Assembly (NCBI GenBank): GCA_900543615.1 | Contig: UQSC01000024.1 | Span: forward strand, 1 to 19,590 | Source of the DNA: an uncultured Collinsella sp. | GTDB taxonomy: Bacteria; Actinomycetota; Coriobacteriia; Coriobacteriales; Coriobacteriaceae | Reading direction: 5' to 3' | DNA length: 19,590 bases | Shown: positions 1 through 7,555 of the stretch, piece by piece | Position numbering within the stretch: position 1 is the first letter of the stretch | Layout of the letters: the number at the start of each line of letters is the position of its first letter | Program-made: the position numbers and the translations under genes | The notes under the pieces: model-generated | What the model was told of the DNA's origin: nothing | Seen by the model: the letters and a program-made list of their open reading frames with translations, nothing else | Database searches by the model: none

Positions 1-58
1 CGACACGAATCTGACCCATCGAAACACATCTCCACCGTTCCTTCAACTGGGAAAACGG

Positions 59-91
59 CGCCCCCGGACCCCAGGAGGGGCCGCGGGGGCG
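59..91 (-). terminator. GC-rich hairpin, possible terminator
   Basis: The arms 59-66 (CGCCCCCG) and 84-91 (CGGGGGCG) pair perfectly, and an inner CCCC/GGGG stem (69-72 with 77-80) caps the structure with an AGGA loop. Read on the minus strand the hairpin is followed by CCGTTTTCC, so only four T residues follow. It lies about 100 bp past the stop of the murT-gatD fusion and could end that operon. It could also serve a plus-strand gene lying before the window. The weak T-tract keeps confidence modest. Confidence 0.45.
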
Positions 92-154
92 TTCGGCTAA
101 CTGCGGGAGCGAGCCATCAGCTCAATGTGTTCGGCTGAGATCGGAAATCAACCC

Positions 155-183
155 ACCACAAAGGTGCCTGTCCCCTTTGTGGT
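155..183. repeat. 10-bp inverted repeat hairpin, REP-like
   Basis: ACCACAAAGG (155-164) and CCTTTGTGGT (174-183) form a perfect 10-bp stem with a 9-nt loop. It starts 9 bp past the stop of the murT-gatD fusion on the minus strand. There is no T-tract on either side, so it is not a classical terminator. The minus-strand core GGGACAGGCAC recurs, with one base changed, in the hairpin at 10046-10078. This suggests a dispersed palindromic element rather than a gene-specific signal; that is inference from only two copies. Confidence 0.5.
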
Positions 184-192
184 TGTGAGGTG

Positions 193-2370
193 CTAGGGGA
201 GGAGCTTCATGGCGGCGTCGTGGGCGGCGTGCTCGTAGGTGTCGTCGAGGGGCGTGAGCGGCAGCAGGGCTGTGGCCTGCGCATCGCCGCGGCGCTCGAG
301 GGCGTGCGCGATCAGCCAGTCGGCGAGCTCGGGGTTCTTGGGCAGTGCCGGTCCGTGTAGGTACGTGCCGATGACGCCCTTGTAGATCAGGCCCTCAAAG
401 CCATCGTCGCCGTTGTTGCCGGTGCCCGTGACGACGGACGTTCCGAGCGGCGTGGCCTCGGCGTCCAAAAGCGTGCGACCTCCATGGTTCTCGAATCCCA
501 CAAAGGGCTCAGGTGCCAGATCGGTTTTGACGGCTACGTTGCCGATCAGGCGATTGGCGCCGCGCACTGTCTCGGCGGCAATGACCCCCAGACCTTCAAT
601 GCGATTTTCGCCCATATAGTACGAACGGCCGAGCAGCTGATAGCTGCCACAGATGGCAAGCAGCGAGCCTCCATCCTCAACATAGGCCGCGACCTTGTCT
701 TTTTGGGCGAGCAGCTCGTGTGCCACGGCTAGCTGGTCGCGGTCGGAGCCACCACCCATCATGACGATGTCGGCGTCGGTGAGATCGAGCGACTCGCCCA
801 TGCGGACCTCGTCCACGCGAACGGGGATGCCGCGCCAGGCGCAGCGACGCTCGAGGGCGATAGCGTTGCCGCCGTCGCCGTAGAGGTTGAGGGCATCGGG
901 GTACAGGTAGACGATGCGCAGCGGGCGCGAAAGCTCGACTGGCGCGATGCCGACGGGGACGGCACTGCCATCGGCACACGTTGCAGCGCGGGCAGCAACC
1001 GTGGCTGCATCGGCACCCTTCAGCCCATCGAGTTCTTTGACCAGCGGCGGGAAGGCCGTGTAGTTGGCGACGGCATAGAAAGCGTCGCCGGCAGCTTCAT
1101 CCGCAACGGCGCCAATTGCCTGCGCGACGTCCGAGATAATCGCGGCATCGATGTCGGCGTACTTGAGGCGCACCTGCATGTCGTGCGCGCGCGTGCCTCC
1201 GGCAAAGGCGACAAGACCCGGCGTGTCGGCGATGCGCTCAAAGTCGACGTCGTAGATCCACGATACATCGTGGCCGTCGGCATCGTTGTCGTTGAGGAAG
1301 AAAGCGCAGAGTCTGCCGCCTGCCGTCTTGATGGACTGGATTTGTCGATCGAAGCCCACGGGATTCTTAGCCAGGTTGGCCTCGACAGTGCGGCCGGCGA
1401 TATCCCAGCGCCCCATACGACCACCGGCGGGCACATAGGCATCGAGCGTGGGCTGCAGGTGCGCCGTATCCACGCCTAACTCATGTGCGGCAAAGAATGC
1501 AGCGGCAACGTTGTAGACCATGTACAGGCCGTTGTAGCGTGTGGCGATGTGTACGGCAGCCGCGTCGGGCGCAGATCCAAAGACCAGGTCAAAGCCGTAG
1601 CCGTCGCAGCCGAGCTCCACGCCCGTCACGCGACGGACAAGCGCAGGGCGGGCCCAGCCGCACGAGGGGCAATGGTAGGCGCCGAGCTGGCCGTACTGCA
1701 CATAGTCGTACTCCAGCGGCGCGTTGCACTGCGAGCAAAAACGCGAGTCGCTAATGCGATCGGACTCGGTGCCCGTGGCGCCGTCGATGCCAAAGGCGAT
1801 GCTCGTGTTGGGAACGCGCGCGGCAATCGAGGCGCACAGCGGGTCGTCGGCGTTGTAGATGAGCGTCGTTGCCGGCGAAAGCTCCAACGCGTGGGCGATG
1901 ACCTCCTGGGTGTGATCGATCTCGCCATAGCGATCAAGCTGGTCGCGGAACAGGTTGAGCAGCACGAAGTACGTCGGCTTGAGCTTGGGCAGAACGCGTA
2001 CGGTGTAGAGCTCGTCGCACTCAAAAACGCCCACGCGCTTGCCGCTGCTGGTGTGTTTAAGGCCGCCGCGGGCCTCGAGCAGAGCACCCACCACACCAGG
2101 CTCCATATTGTTGCCGGCACGGTTGCACACCACGGCAGCACCGCTGGCAGCAACGGCGTCGGCGATGAGGTTGGAAGTGGTGGTCTTGCCATTAGTACCC
2201 GTAATCACCACGCTGCGGTCGACAAGGCCAGCGAGGTCGCTCAACAACTCGGGGTCGATCTTCATGGCGATGCGGCCGGGGAGTACGCCGCCCTGGCGTT
2301 TAAGGACGGAGCGCAGCCCCCAGCGGGCGATATCGCTCGAGGTGCAGGCGAGAGATGAGCGGAGGTTCAT
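193..2370 (-). CDS. MurT-GatD fusion, lipid II isoglutaminyl synthase
   Basis: This 725-residue protein joins both subunits of the enzyme that amidates the alpha-carboxylate of D-Glu in lipid II (glutamine-dependent, EC 6.3.5.13), normally two proteins, MurT and GatD. Residues 1-465 are the MurT part. They carry the Mur ligase P-loop GTNGKTTT (58-65), the MurT-specific zinc-ribbon insertion with Cys 212, 215, 234 and 237, and the C-terminal DUF1727 region with the acidic NDNDADGHD stretch (360-368), where the family supplies an Asp to the amidotransferase triad. After a linker rich in Ala and Val (about 455-481), residues 482-710 are a GatD class I glutamine amidotransferase with nucleophile Cys574 (AICGSYQ) and His672 (YLHGP). 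The ATG at 2370 has AGGA about 10 bases upstream. It is the last gene of a three-gene minus-strand operon, 45 bp after its neighbour. Activity is inferred; both active sites look intact. Confidence 0.9.
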   Translation of the reverse strand: MNLRSSLACTSSDIARWGLRSVLKRQGGVLPGRIAMKIDPELLSDLAGLVDRSVVITGTNGKTTTSNLIADAVAASGAAVVCNRAGNNMEPGVVGALLEARGGLKHTSSGKRVGVFECDELYTVRVLPKLKPTYFVLLNLFRDQLDRYGEIDHTQEVIAHALELSPATTLIYNADDPLCASIAARVPNTSIAFGIDGATGTESDRISDSRFCSQCNAPLEYDYVQYGQLGAYHCPSCGWARPALVRRVTGVELGCDGYGFDLVFGSAPDAAAVHIATRYNGLYMVYNVAAAFFAAHELGVDTAHLQPTLDAYVPAGGRMGRWDIAGRTVEANLAKNPVGFDRQIQSIKTAGGRLCAFFLNDNDADGHDVSWIYDVDFERIADTPGLVAFAGGTRAHDMQVRLKYADIDAAIISDVAQAIGAVADEAAGDAFYAVANYTAFPPLVKELDGLKGADAATVAARAATCADGSAVPVGIAPVELSRPLRIVYLYPDALNLYGDGGNAIALERRCAWRGIPVRVDEVRMGESLDLTDADIVMMGGGSDRDQLAVAHELLAQKDKVAAYVEDGGSLLAICGSYQLLGRSYYMGENRIEGLGVIAAETVRGANRLIGNVAVKTDLAPEPFVGFENHGGRTLLDAEATPLGTSVVTGTGNNGDDGFEGLIYKGVIGTYLHGPALPKNPELADWLIAHALERRGDAQATALLPLTPLDDTYEHAAHDAAMKLLP

Positions 2371-2415
2371 GAAGCCGTTCCTAACATAGATGACATGGTC
2401 GTGGCGTTTGCGCCG

Positions 2416-3459
2416 TTAAAATCCGTAGCGGCGCGCAAATTCCTGGGCAAGCTGCGATACATCTTCGCAGGCGTTGGCCCAGGGGGCAAAGTCGGGGGTG
2501 TCCGAGATAATACCGTCCGCTTCCCAAACGGCTTGGTGCGAAAGGTCCCAGGGATCGCGTGGCTCGGGCCGGCAGGGAAGGTACGGTGTCTGGTACATGG
2601 GGTTCAGTAAGAAGAATGCACCGCCCTCGCAACGGTTGGCAAACTCACGCAGCGCGCGTGTCGCCGGGCGCATCTTGTTTGTTTTGAACAGCAGAATCGT
2701 GCGGGCGAGTAGATACCAAGGAGAGTTCTCGATCGCGTCAGCCCCGATCTCTTCCTCGAGCTGGTGGGCCAGGGCAAAAAAGCCGTCCTGGTCTTCCAGA
2801 CGAGCGAGGGCGAGCAACACGGTGCCTGCGGCTCGGGTGGGGTAGCCTTCCGCCTTAAGGACGCGGCGGGCGTAGTTGGCGGCAGCACGGTAGCGGGCGC
2901 TCGCCATGCACAGCTGCGAGATGGCCTCGAGCGTGTGGAGCCACCCGATAAGAGCCGGCTCGCTCACGGTGAGCTCTGCCGCCGTCACGCCGTCCGTCAA
3001 AACTTTGTTGGCCCAGTAGTGCGGGGCCTCCATATCGAACCCGGGCACACTTTGCTGCAGGTAATCGGCCGTGGTCGCCTCGAGCTTCATCAGGTCACCC
3101 AGGCAGGCGTCAACGGGCGTGTCGGCCAGGATGATGGCGAGCAGCTGTGCGTCGACGGCTAGCGCATCGACGCGGACGATCTTGAGCAGCTCATCGCGAA
3201 TGTCGTCGAACAGGCGATTGCGCGTCTGCTCGAACTCCTCGTCGCTGCCCATATCCTCGATGCGATGGAGCTCGTCGAGCAGGTGGCGATGAACACCGGC
3301 GTAGGACAGCAGCGCCTGGGCATGCTCGGACTGCGCATACTTATGAGGGTTGACGTTCACGTCGTTATGGACAAGCTCGCGTGCTGCATCGGTGAGCTCG
3401 GGGTGCGACGCCAGATAGGTGCGTTCCAGGTAGGCGGGGATGTAGACGCTCGGATCCAT
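2416..3459 (-). CDS. Helical repeat-like protein B, function unknown
   Basis: This 347-residue soluble protein has no family I can name. It has no signal peptide or membrane segment and is rich in Ala, Leu and Glu with helix-pair spacing, suggesting a TPR-like all-alpha fold. It resembles the protein encoded just upstream. Both have a 'DAQ' segment (about 103-105 here), a 'WL...SGRYR/SARYR...A' block (173-216 here) and a PW.L.A segment ending in Cys exactly 30 residues after the Pro (P247 to C277 here). The start codon overlaps the upstream stop by one base (TAATG), with GGGAGGAG 7 bases before it, so translation is probably coupled. The murT-gatD fusion follows after 45 bp, hinting at a cell-envelope connection, which is only contextual. 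Confidence 0.8.
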   Translation of the reverse strand: MDPSVYIPAYLERTYLASHPELTDAARELVHNDVNVNPHKYAQSEHAQALLSYAGVHRHLLDELHRIEDMGSDEEFEQTRNRLFDDIRDELLKIVRVDALAVDAQLLAIILADTPVDACLGDLMKLEATTADYLQQSVPGFDMEAPHYWANKVLTDGVTAAELTVSEPALIGWLHTLEAISQLCMASARYRAAANYARRVLKAEGYPTRAAGTVLLALARLEDQDGFFALAHQLEEEIGADAIENSPWYLLARTILLFKTNKMRPATRALREFANRCEGGAFFLLNPMYQTPYLPCRPEPRDPWDLSHQAVWEADGIISDTPDFAPWANACEDVSQLAQEFARRYGF

Positions 3460-4535
3460 TAGAGGTCTCCTCCCTTAAACGGCAAACCCTGCTCGGCCGC
3501 CCGCAGTATGCGCTCATCGATTTGGGAACGCACGATATCGTTGGTAGCGACCCAGGCAGCAAAGCTGGCGTTGTCGGGGGCGCCCAGGCCCTCCTGCAGT
3601 ACCGGCGTCGCTTCGGACAATGCAAGGACAAGCTCGTCGGTGGAGCCCACACCCACGTTGACGCGGGCATAGACGCCATCGGGAAACTCGGTTTGGAAGT
3701 AGAGCGCCTCGGCCGCGTGCGGGCACGAGCGTGCGAGGATGCGCAAATAGTGTTCGGCGCCCTCGTAGTCCAGCTCGCGCCAGGCAGCGCTCATCAGCGC
3801 GATGAGCGTCCACGGGTCCAAGTCACGCTCCGCGTCCTTGGGGCGGCGGCGCAGCGGGGTATTCGCGAGGTACGGCACGGAGTGAGCGGAGCGAAAGCGC
3901 TTGAGCTCCTCGGCGGGGTATTCGAGCTTTGCCATGGCGAGCATCGCGGTGTGGCGGACACCAGCGGGGTCGTTGGGGACAAAGTCGAGGCTGCGGTTTG
4001 CGGCTTCGAGCGACATGCGATAGCGGCCGCTAATGAGGGCGCGCGATGCCAAGGCGGCAAGCCAGCGCAGGTAGGGGCGGCGCATAAGGTCGCCAGCGGC
4101 CTCGCGCTCGTAGGAGTCCTGGGCCGAGGCGATTTTGAGCGCTAGGTCGTGCTCGACCTCATCGCACTTGGACACCAGGTACTGTACGTATTCCTCGTTG
4201 GATTCGGCGGTGAGTGCCGTCAGCATGCGCTGAGCGTCCCAGTTGGCCGGATCGAGCGCGGCCGCCTCGCGGAGCATGTTCTCGGCAGCTGCCTCTTCCT
4301 GCTCTGCCTGGGCATCGTCAGGGATAAAGGGAATGCGGTAGTCGACGGCCTCGACCACCTTGGCAATCAGATGTCCGGCGCGGTCGCGGTCGTGCACGAT
4401 GAGCGGTGCGGGGTTGCGGGTGAATTGTTCCATCAGACGCTCTACGGCGGCACCGTCGGTGAGCGGGATATTGTCGCGGCGCAAGGCCTCAAGAACGAGG
4501 CGATGGCAATCCTCTTGAATGGGATCGAATGCCAT
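3459..4535 (-). CDS. Helical repeat-like protein A, function unknown
   Basis: First gene of the minus-strand operon, 358 residues, cytoplasmic by composition. I do not recognise the family. Helix-rich repeats resembling TPRs appear at about 84-110 (with LDPANWDAQ, a typical TPR-like turn), 153-205 and 241-271. Blocks 153-205 and 241-271 (P241 W242 to C271) match the downstream protein, so the two look like diverged tandem duplicates. I chose the ATG at 4535 because AAAGGAGG sits 4 bases upstream. A TTG at 4565 would add 10 residues (MNPNRSKGGP) but has no ribosome binding site. Possible roles are a scaffold or regulator working with the MurT-GatD fusion; nothing in the sequence shows catalysis. 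Confidence 0.8.
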   Translation of the reverse strand: MAFDPIQEDCHRLVLEALRRDNIPLTDGAAVERLMEQFTRNPAPLIVHDRDRAGHLIAKVVEAVDYRIPFIPDDAQAEQEEAAAENMLREAAALDPANWDAQRMLTALTAESNEEYVQYLVSKCDEVEHDLALKIASAQDSYEREAAGDLMRRPYLRWLAALASRALISGRYRMSLEAANRSLDFVPNDPAGVRHTAMLAMAKLEYPAEELKRFRSAHSVPYLANTPLRRRPKDAERDLDPWTLIALMSAAWRELDYEGAEHYLRILARSCPHAAEALYFQTEFPDGVYARVNVGVGSTDELVLALSEATPVLQEGLGAPDNASFAAWVATNDIVRSQIDERILRAAEQGLPFKGGDL

Positions 4536-4784
4536 GGGGCCTCCTTTGCTGCGGTTAGGGTTCAAATGTTTCTATATAAGGTTCTAGTTTACCCGCATGT
4601 GGCACACCAGGGGTGCCGCACTTGGACTTGCACCTTTGCACCACGAAGACGGATGTCGCACAAATGTCGGCACCTTGGACGACCGAGTGGTATCACGGTG
4701 CCGCAAACGGTCGATTTTTGGCGGCGAACGGTGCATATTTTGGAGGGGCACAGTCCTGCCCGGGATATGTAGTCAACCTTGATA

Positions 4785-4849
4785 AAACGTTTGCCCAGCT
4801 TGGGAGTATGGATGCCGCACAAGGGTCTTCAGGGATAGAAAAAACGTTT
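4785..4849. promoter_or_regulatory. Pair of AAACGTTT operator-like sites
   Basis: Two copies of the 8-bp palindrome AAACGTTT lie at 4785-4792 and 4842-4849, 57 bp apart, upstream of the alcohol dehydrogenase. A central CG flanked by A and T runs is typical of LacI/GalR-family operators, and two sites at this spacing would allow looping. No LacI-type gene is in the window, so the cognate regulator is unknown. Confidence 0.3.
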
Positions 4850-4968
4850 CATCATTGGCGGCTTTAGGTGAATAACTGACCAACCATAACGGTAAAATAG
4901 TGTTTGTCTGAGCGTTGAGACGTTTAGACATCGCGCATTGTCATCGCCGGCAACGCGCAAACCGGTCC

Positions 4969-4995
4969 TAACGGAGCCAATTGGGTGCTCCGTTA
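4969..4995 (+). promoter_or_regulatory. Leader hairpin before the alcohol dehydrogenase
   Basis: TAACGGAGC (4969-4977) and GCTCCGTTA (4987-4995) form a perfect 9-bp stem with loop CAATTGGGT. It ends 40 bases before the ATG at 5036. It is followed by TATATACG rather than a T-run, so it is a leader structure or DNA-level operator rather than a clear attenuator. The ACGGAGC heptamer also occurs in the terminator of the same gene (6302-6308). Confidence 0.4.
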
Positions 4996-5035
4996 TATAC
5001 GCAAGTCTAAGAGGGGCTTGTTTAGGAGGCACAGT

Positions 5036-6259
5036 ATGGGACGTTTTACCAATCCTCGCGATCTGTACTTTGGTGAGGGCGCTCGCCACGAGGTGAAGAA
5101 CCTCAAGGGCAAGAAGGCCATCATCGTTTCTGGCGGCAGCTCTATGCGCCGCGGCGGGTTCCTGCAGGACGTCGAGAACGACCTTAAGGAAGGCGGTTTC
5201 GAGGTCAAGCTGTTCGAGGGCGTCGAGTCCGACCCGTCCATCGAGACGGTCATGAAGGGCGCCGAGGCCATGCGCGAGTTCGAGCCCGACTGGATTATCG
5301 CCATCGGTGGCGGCTCGCCTATCGATGCCGCTAAGGCCATGTGGGTCTTCTACGAGTATCCCGAGGAGTCCTTCGATAACATCATCCAGCCGTTCAGCTT
5401 CCCTGAGCTGCGTCAGAAGGCTCATTTCTGCGCCATCTCCTCTACCTCCGGCACCGCTACCGAGGTCACCGCGTTCTCCGTCATTACCGACTACGCCAAG
5501 GGCATCAAGTACCCGCTGGCCGACTTCAACATCACCCCTGATATCGCCATCGTCGACCCCGAGCTCACCTACACCATGCCCGCCAAGCTGTGCGCTCACA
5601 CCGGCATGGACGCTCTGACCCACTGCATGGAGGCCTACGTTTCCACCTGTGCCTCTATGTTCACCGACGCCAACGCTCTGCACGGCATCCGCGAGATCGT
5701 CGAGTGGCTGCCCAAGTCCTATGCTGGCGACCATGAGGCCCGTCAGCACATGCACGAGGCTCAGTGCATCGCCGGTATCGCCTTCTCCTCGGGCCTGCTC
5801 GGCATCGTTCACTCCATGGCTCACAAGACCGGTGCTGCCTTCGAGAACGGCCACATCATCCACGGTGCCGCTAACGCCATGTACCTGGGCAAGGTCATCC
5901 AGTGGAACTCCAAGGATCCCCGTGCTGCCGAGCGTTACGCTTACGTGGCCAAGGAGATCCTGCACCTTCCCGGCGAGACCAACGAGGAGCTCATCGCTGC
6001 GCTCGTCCAGAAGATCCGCGACCTCAACGACCAGCTCAACATTCCGCAGTCCATCAAGGATTACGCGAATGGTGGCGTGAAGGTCGACGCCGAGAACCCG
6101 CAGATGGTTTCCGAGGAGGAGTTCCTCGCCAAGCTGCCCGAGATCGCCGCGAACGCCGAGCAGGACGCCTGCACGCCCGAGAACCCGCGTGAGACCAAGG
6201 CTGCCGACTTCGAGAAGATCCTCAAGGCCTGCTACTACGACACCGACATCGATTTCTAA
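5036..6259 (+). CDS. Iron-containing alcohol dehydrogenase
   Basis: This 407-residue cytoplasmic protein is a group III (PF00465) iron-dependent alcohol dehydrogenase, which interconverts aldehydes and alcohols with NAD(P)H, typically in fermentation. The dinucleotide-binding motif GGGSPIDAAK is at 91-100. The metal ligands are visible as Asp192 and His196 (GMDALTH), His259 (VHSMAH) and a His in the NGHIIHGAANA segment (His273 or His276). The C-terminal 40 residues are acidic and slightly longer than in short family members. The ATG at 5036 has AGGAGG 7 bases upstream; an in-frame GTG at 4985 falls inside the leader hairpin and is rejected. It is a single-gene unit with its own terminator. 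The substrate (ethanol, butanol or a diol) cannot be told from sequence. Confidence 0.93.
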   Translation: MGRFTNPRDLYFGEGARHEVKNLKGKKAIIVSGGSSMRRGGFLQDVENDLKEGGFEVKLFEGVESDPSIETVMKGAEAMREFEPDWIIAIGGGSPIDAAKAMWVFYEYPEESFDNIIQPFSFPELRQKAHFCAISSTSGTATEVTAFSVITDYAKGIKYPLADFNITPDIAIVDPELTYTMPAKLCAHTGMDALTHCMEAYVSTCASMFTDANALHGIREIVEWLPKSYAGDHEARQHMHEAQCIAGIAFSSGLLGIVHSMAHKTGAAFENGHIIHGAANAMYLGKVIQWNSKDPRAAERYAYVAKEILHLPGETNEELIAALVQKIRDLNDQLNIPQSIKDYANGGVKVDAENPQMVSEEEFLAKLPEIAANAEQDACTPENPRETKAADFEKILKACYYDTDIDF

Positions 6260-6280
6260 TCGACTCTTGTTATCGTAACG

Positions 6281-6321
6281 AGGGGCTCCGCACGTATCCG
6301 TACGGAGCCCCTTTCTTTTTT
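6281..6321 (+). terminator. Intrinsic terminator of the alcohol dehydrogenase
   Basis: AGGGGCTCCG (6281-6290) pairs with CGGAGCCCCT (6303-6312), a perfect 10-bp GC-rich stem, followed by TTTCTTTTTT. It begins 21 bp past the stop codon. It separates this gene from gldA, whose ATG is only 17 bases beyond the T-tract, so gldA expression would depend on read-through or on a promoter inside the upstream gene. Confidence 0.92.
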
Positions 6322-6337
6322 AGAGAATGGGATAGTT

Positions 6338-7438
6338 ATGGCTGCAATTTTCAATAGCCCCAGCAAGTACATCCAGGGTCCGGACGAGCTCGCCAAGCTT
6401 GGCTCTTATGTCGAGCCGCTCGGCGCTAAGGCCCTCGTCATCGTGACGCCTTCGGGCAAGAAGCGCGTCGGTGCCAAGATCGAGGGCGGCTTTGCCGAGG
6501 CTAAGGCCGAGCTGCTGTTTGAGGACTTTAACGGCGAGTGCTCCAAGGGCGAGGTCGATCGCCTGGTTGCGCTCGCTCGCGACAACGGTTGCGACATCAT
6601 CGTCGGCGTCGGTGGCGGCAAGATCCTCGACACCGCGAAGGCCGTCGCCTATTACCTGGAGTCCCCGGTTATCATTTGCCCCACCATTGCTTCGACCGAT
6701 GCACCGTGCTCGGCACTTTCGGTGCTCTACACCGATGACGGCCAGTTCGATAAATATCTCTTCCTTAAGGCAAACCCCAATATTGTCCTTATGGATACGA
6801 CGGTTATCGCGGCGAGCCCGGTGCGCCTGACGGTTTCCGGTATGGGCGATGCGCTCGCAACCTATTTCGAGGCCCAGGCAACGCACGATGCCGACGGTGG
6901 CACTTGCGCCGGCGGTAAGGGCGGAATGGCCGGCCTGGCACTCGCCAAGCTCTGCTACGAGACGCTTATGGCCGATGGCGTCAAGGCCAAGGTTGCGCTG
7001 GAGAAGGGTGCGCTCACGCCTGCCGTCGAGCACATCATCGAGACCAATACGCTGCTTTCGGGCATTGGCTTTGAGAGCTCGGGCCTTGCTGCTGCTCATG
7101 CCATCCACAATGGCCTGACGATGCTGCCCGAGTGCCACGGCATGTATCACGGCGAGAAGGTCGCCTTTGGCACTATCGTCCAGCTGGTACTTGAGGATGC
7201 CCCGACCGAGAAGCTCGAGGAAGTCTTGGGCTTCTGCATTGAGCTGGGCCTGCCGGTCACGATGAAGGAACTTGGCGTTGCCGAGCTTACGCGCGAGCAG
7301 GCCATGATTGTTGCCGAGGCCGCTTGCGCGCCCGAGGACACCATGTGCAATATGCCGTTTGAGGTGACGCCCGAGATGGTCGCAAACGCCATCCTGGGTG
7401 CCGACGCACTGGGTCATTATTACCTTATGGATGAGTAA
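6338..7438 (+). CDS. gldA: Glycerol dehydrogenase GldA
   Basis: This 366-residue protein matches the length and motifs of NAD-dependent glycerol dehydrogenase (EC 1.1.1.6), which oxidises glycerol to dihydroxyacetone or works in reverse. It belongs to the same superfamily as iron alcohol dehydrogenases but uses zinc. The NAD-binding GGGKILD is at 92-98 and the metal ligands are Asp171 (GMGDALATYFEA), His254 (AAAHAIHNG) and His271 (YHGEKVAFG), close to the positions known in Bacillus GldA. A Cys-rich insertion (TCAGGKGG, about 189-196) is normal for the family. The ribosome binding site is weak (AGAATGGGAT). The gene sits between two strong terminators, with a second, diverged GldA homologue immediately downstream. 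No dihydroxyacetone kinase is in the window. Confidence 0.9.
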   Translation: MAAIFNSPSKYIQGPDELAKLGSYVEPLGAKALVIVTPSGKKRVGAKIEGGFAEAKAELLFEDFNGECSKGEVDRLVALARDNGCDIIVGVGGGKILDTAKAVAYYLESPVIICPTIASTDAPCSALSVLYTDDGQFDKYLFLKANPNIVLMDTTVIAASPVRLTVSGMGDALATYFEAQATHDADGGTCAGGKGGMAGLALAKLCYETLMADGVKAKVALEKGALTPAVEHIIETNTLLSGIGFESSGLAAAHAIHNGLTMLPECHGMYHGEKVAFGTIVQLVLEDAPTEKLEEVLGFCIELGLPVTMKELGVAELTREQAMIVAEAACAPEDTMCNMPFEVTPEMVANAILGADALGHYYLMDE

Positions 7439-7455
7439 ACTAAACTAAGGTAAGG

Positions 7456-7491
7456 AAGGGGCAAAGCCGACAGATGGCTTTGCCCCTTTTT
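7456..7491 (+). terminator. Intrinsic terminator of gldA
   Basis: AAGGGGCAAAGCC (7456-7468) and GGCTTTGCCCCTT (7476-7488) form a perfect 13-bp stem with loop GACAGAT, followed by TTTTT within 7487-7491. It starts 18 bp past the gldA stop. Confidence 0.93.
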
Positions 7492-7495
7492 GCTA

Positions 7496-7525
7496 TGGTG
7501 CAAAGGGGCAAGTTACTTTGCACCA
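7496..7525 (+). promoter_or_regulatory. Leader inverted repeat before second gldA-like gene
   Basis: TGGTGCAAAG (7496-7505) and CTTTGCACCA (7516-7525) form a perfect 10-bp inverted repeat with a 10-nt spacer. It sits directly after the gldA terminator and 30 bp before the next ATG. Without a T-tract it is more likely an operator or a leader structure than a second terminator. No matching copy was seen elsewhere in the window. Confidence 0.4.
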
Positions 7526-7555
7526 ATCGTTGTTTGATGAAGGGCGGATTCTCGT

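Larger units (their letters stand above)
4536..5035. other. 500-bp divergent intergenic region
   Basis: The region separates the minus-strand operon from the iron alcohol dehydrogenase. Short open frames exist on both strands (for example 4589-4822 minus and 4613-4867 plus), but none has a convincing ribosome binding site or recognisable product. It holds an imperfect direct repeat (4703-4722 and 4724-4744, each GCRAACGGT followed by a T-rich TTGG end), two AAACGTTT sites (4785, 4842), a -10-like TAAAAT (4893-4898) and a leader hairpin (4969-4995). A small RNA, a small protein or a dispersed intergenic repeat are all possible. Confidence 0.5.

Noticed and set aside
1483..2358. 291-residue plus-strand frame opposite the MurT domain
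   Set aside because: It is antisense to the P-loop and zinc-ribbon region and has shadow composition rich in Val, Ala, Gly and Arg.
4829..5965. 378-residue minus-strand frame over the alcohol dehydrogenase
   Set aside because: It lies antisense to a gene with complete metal and NAD motifs. The product is a Gly/Val/Leu/Asp-rich shadow without domains, and no ribosome binding site is evident.
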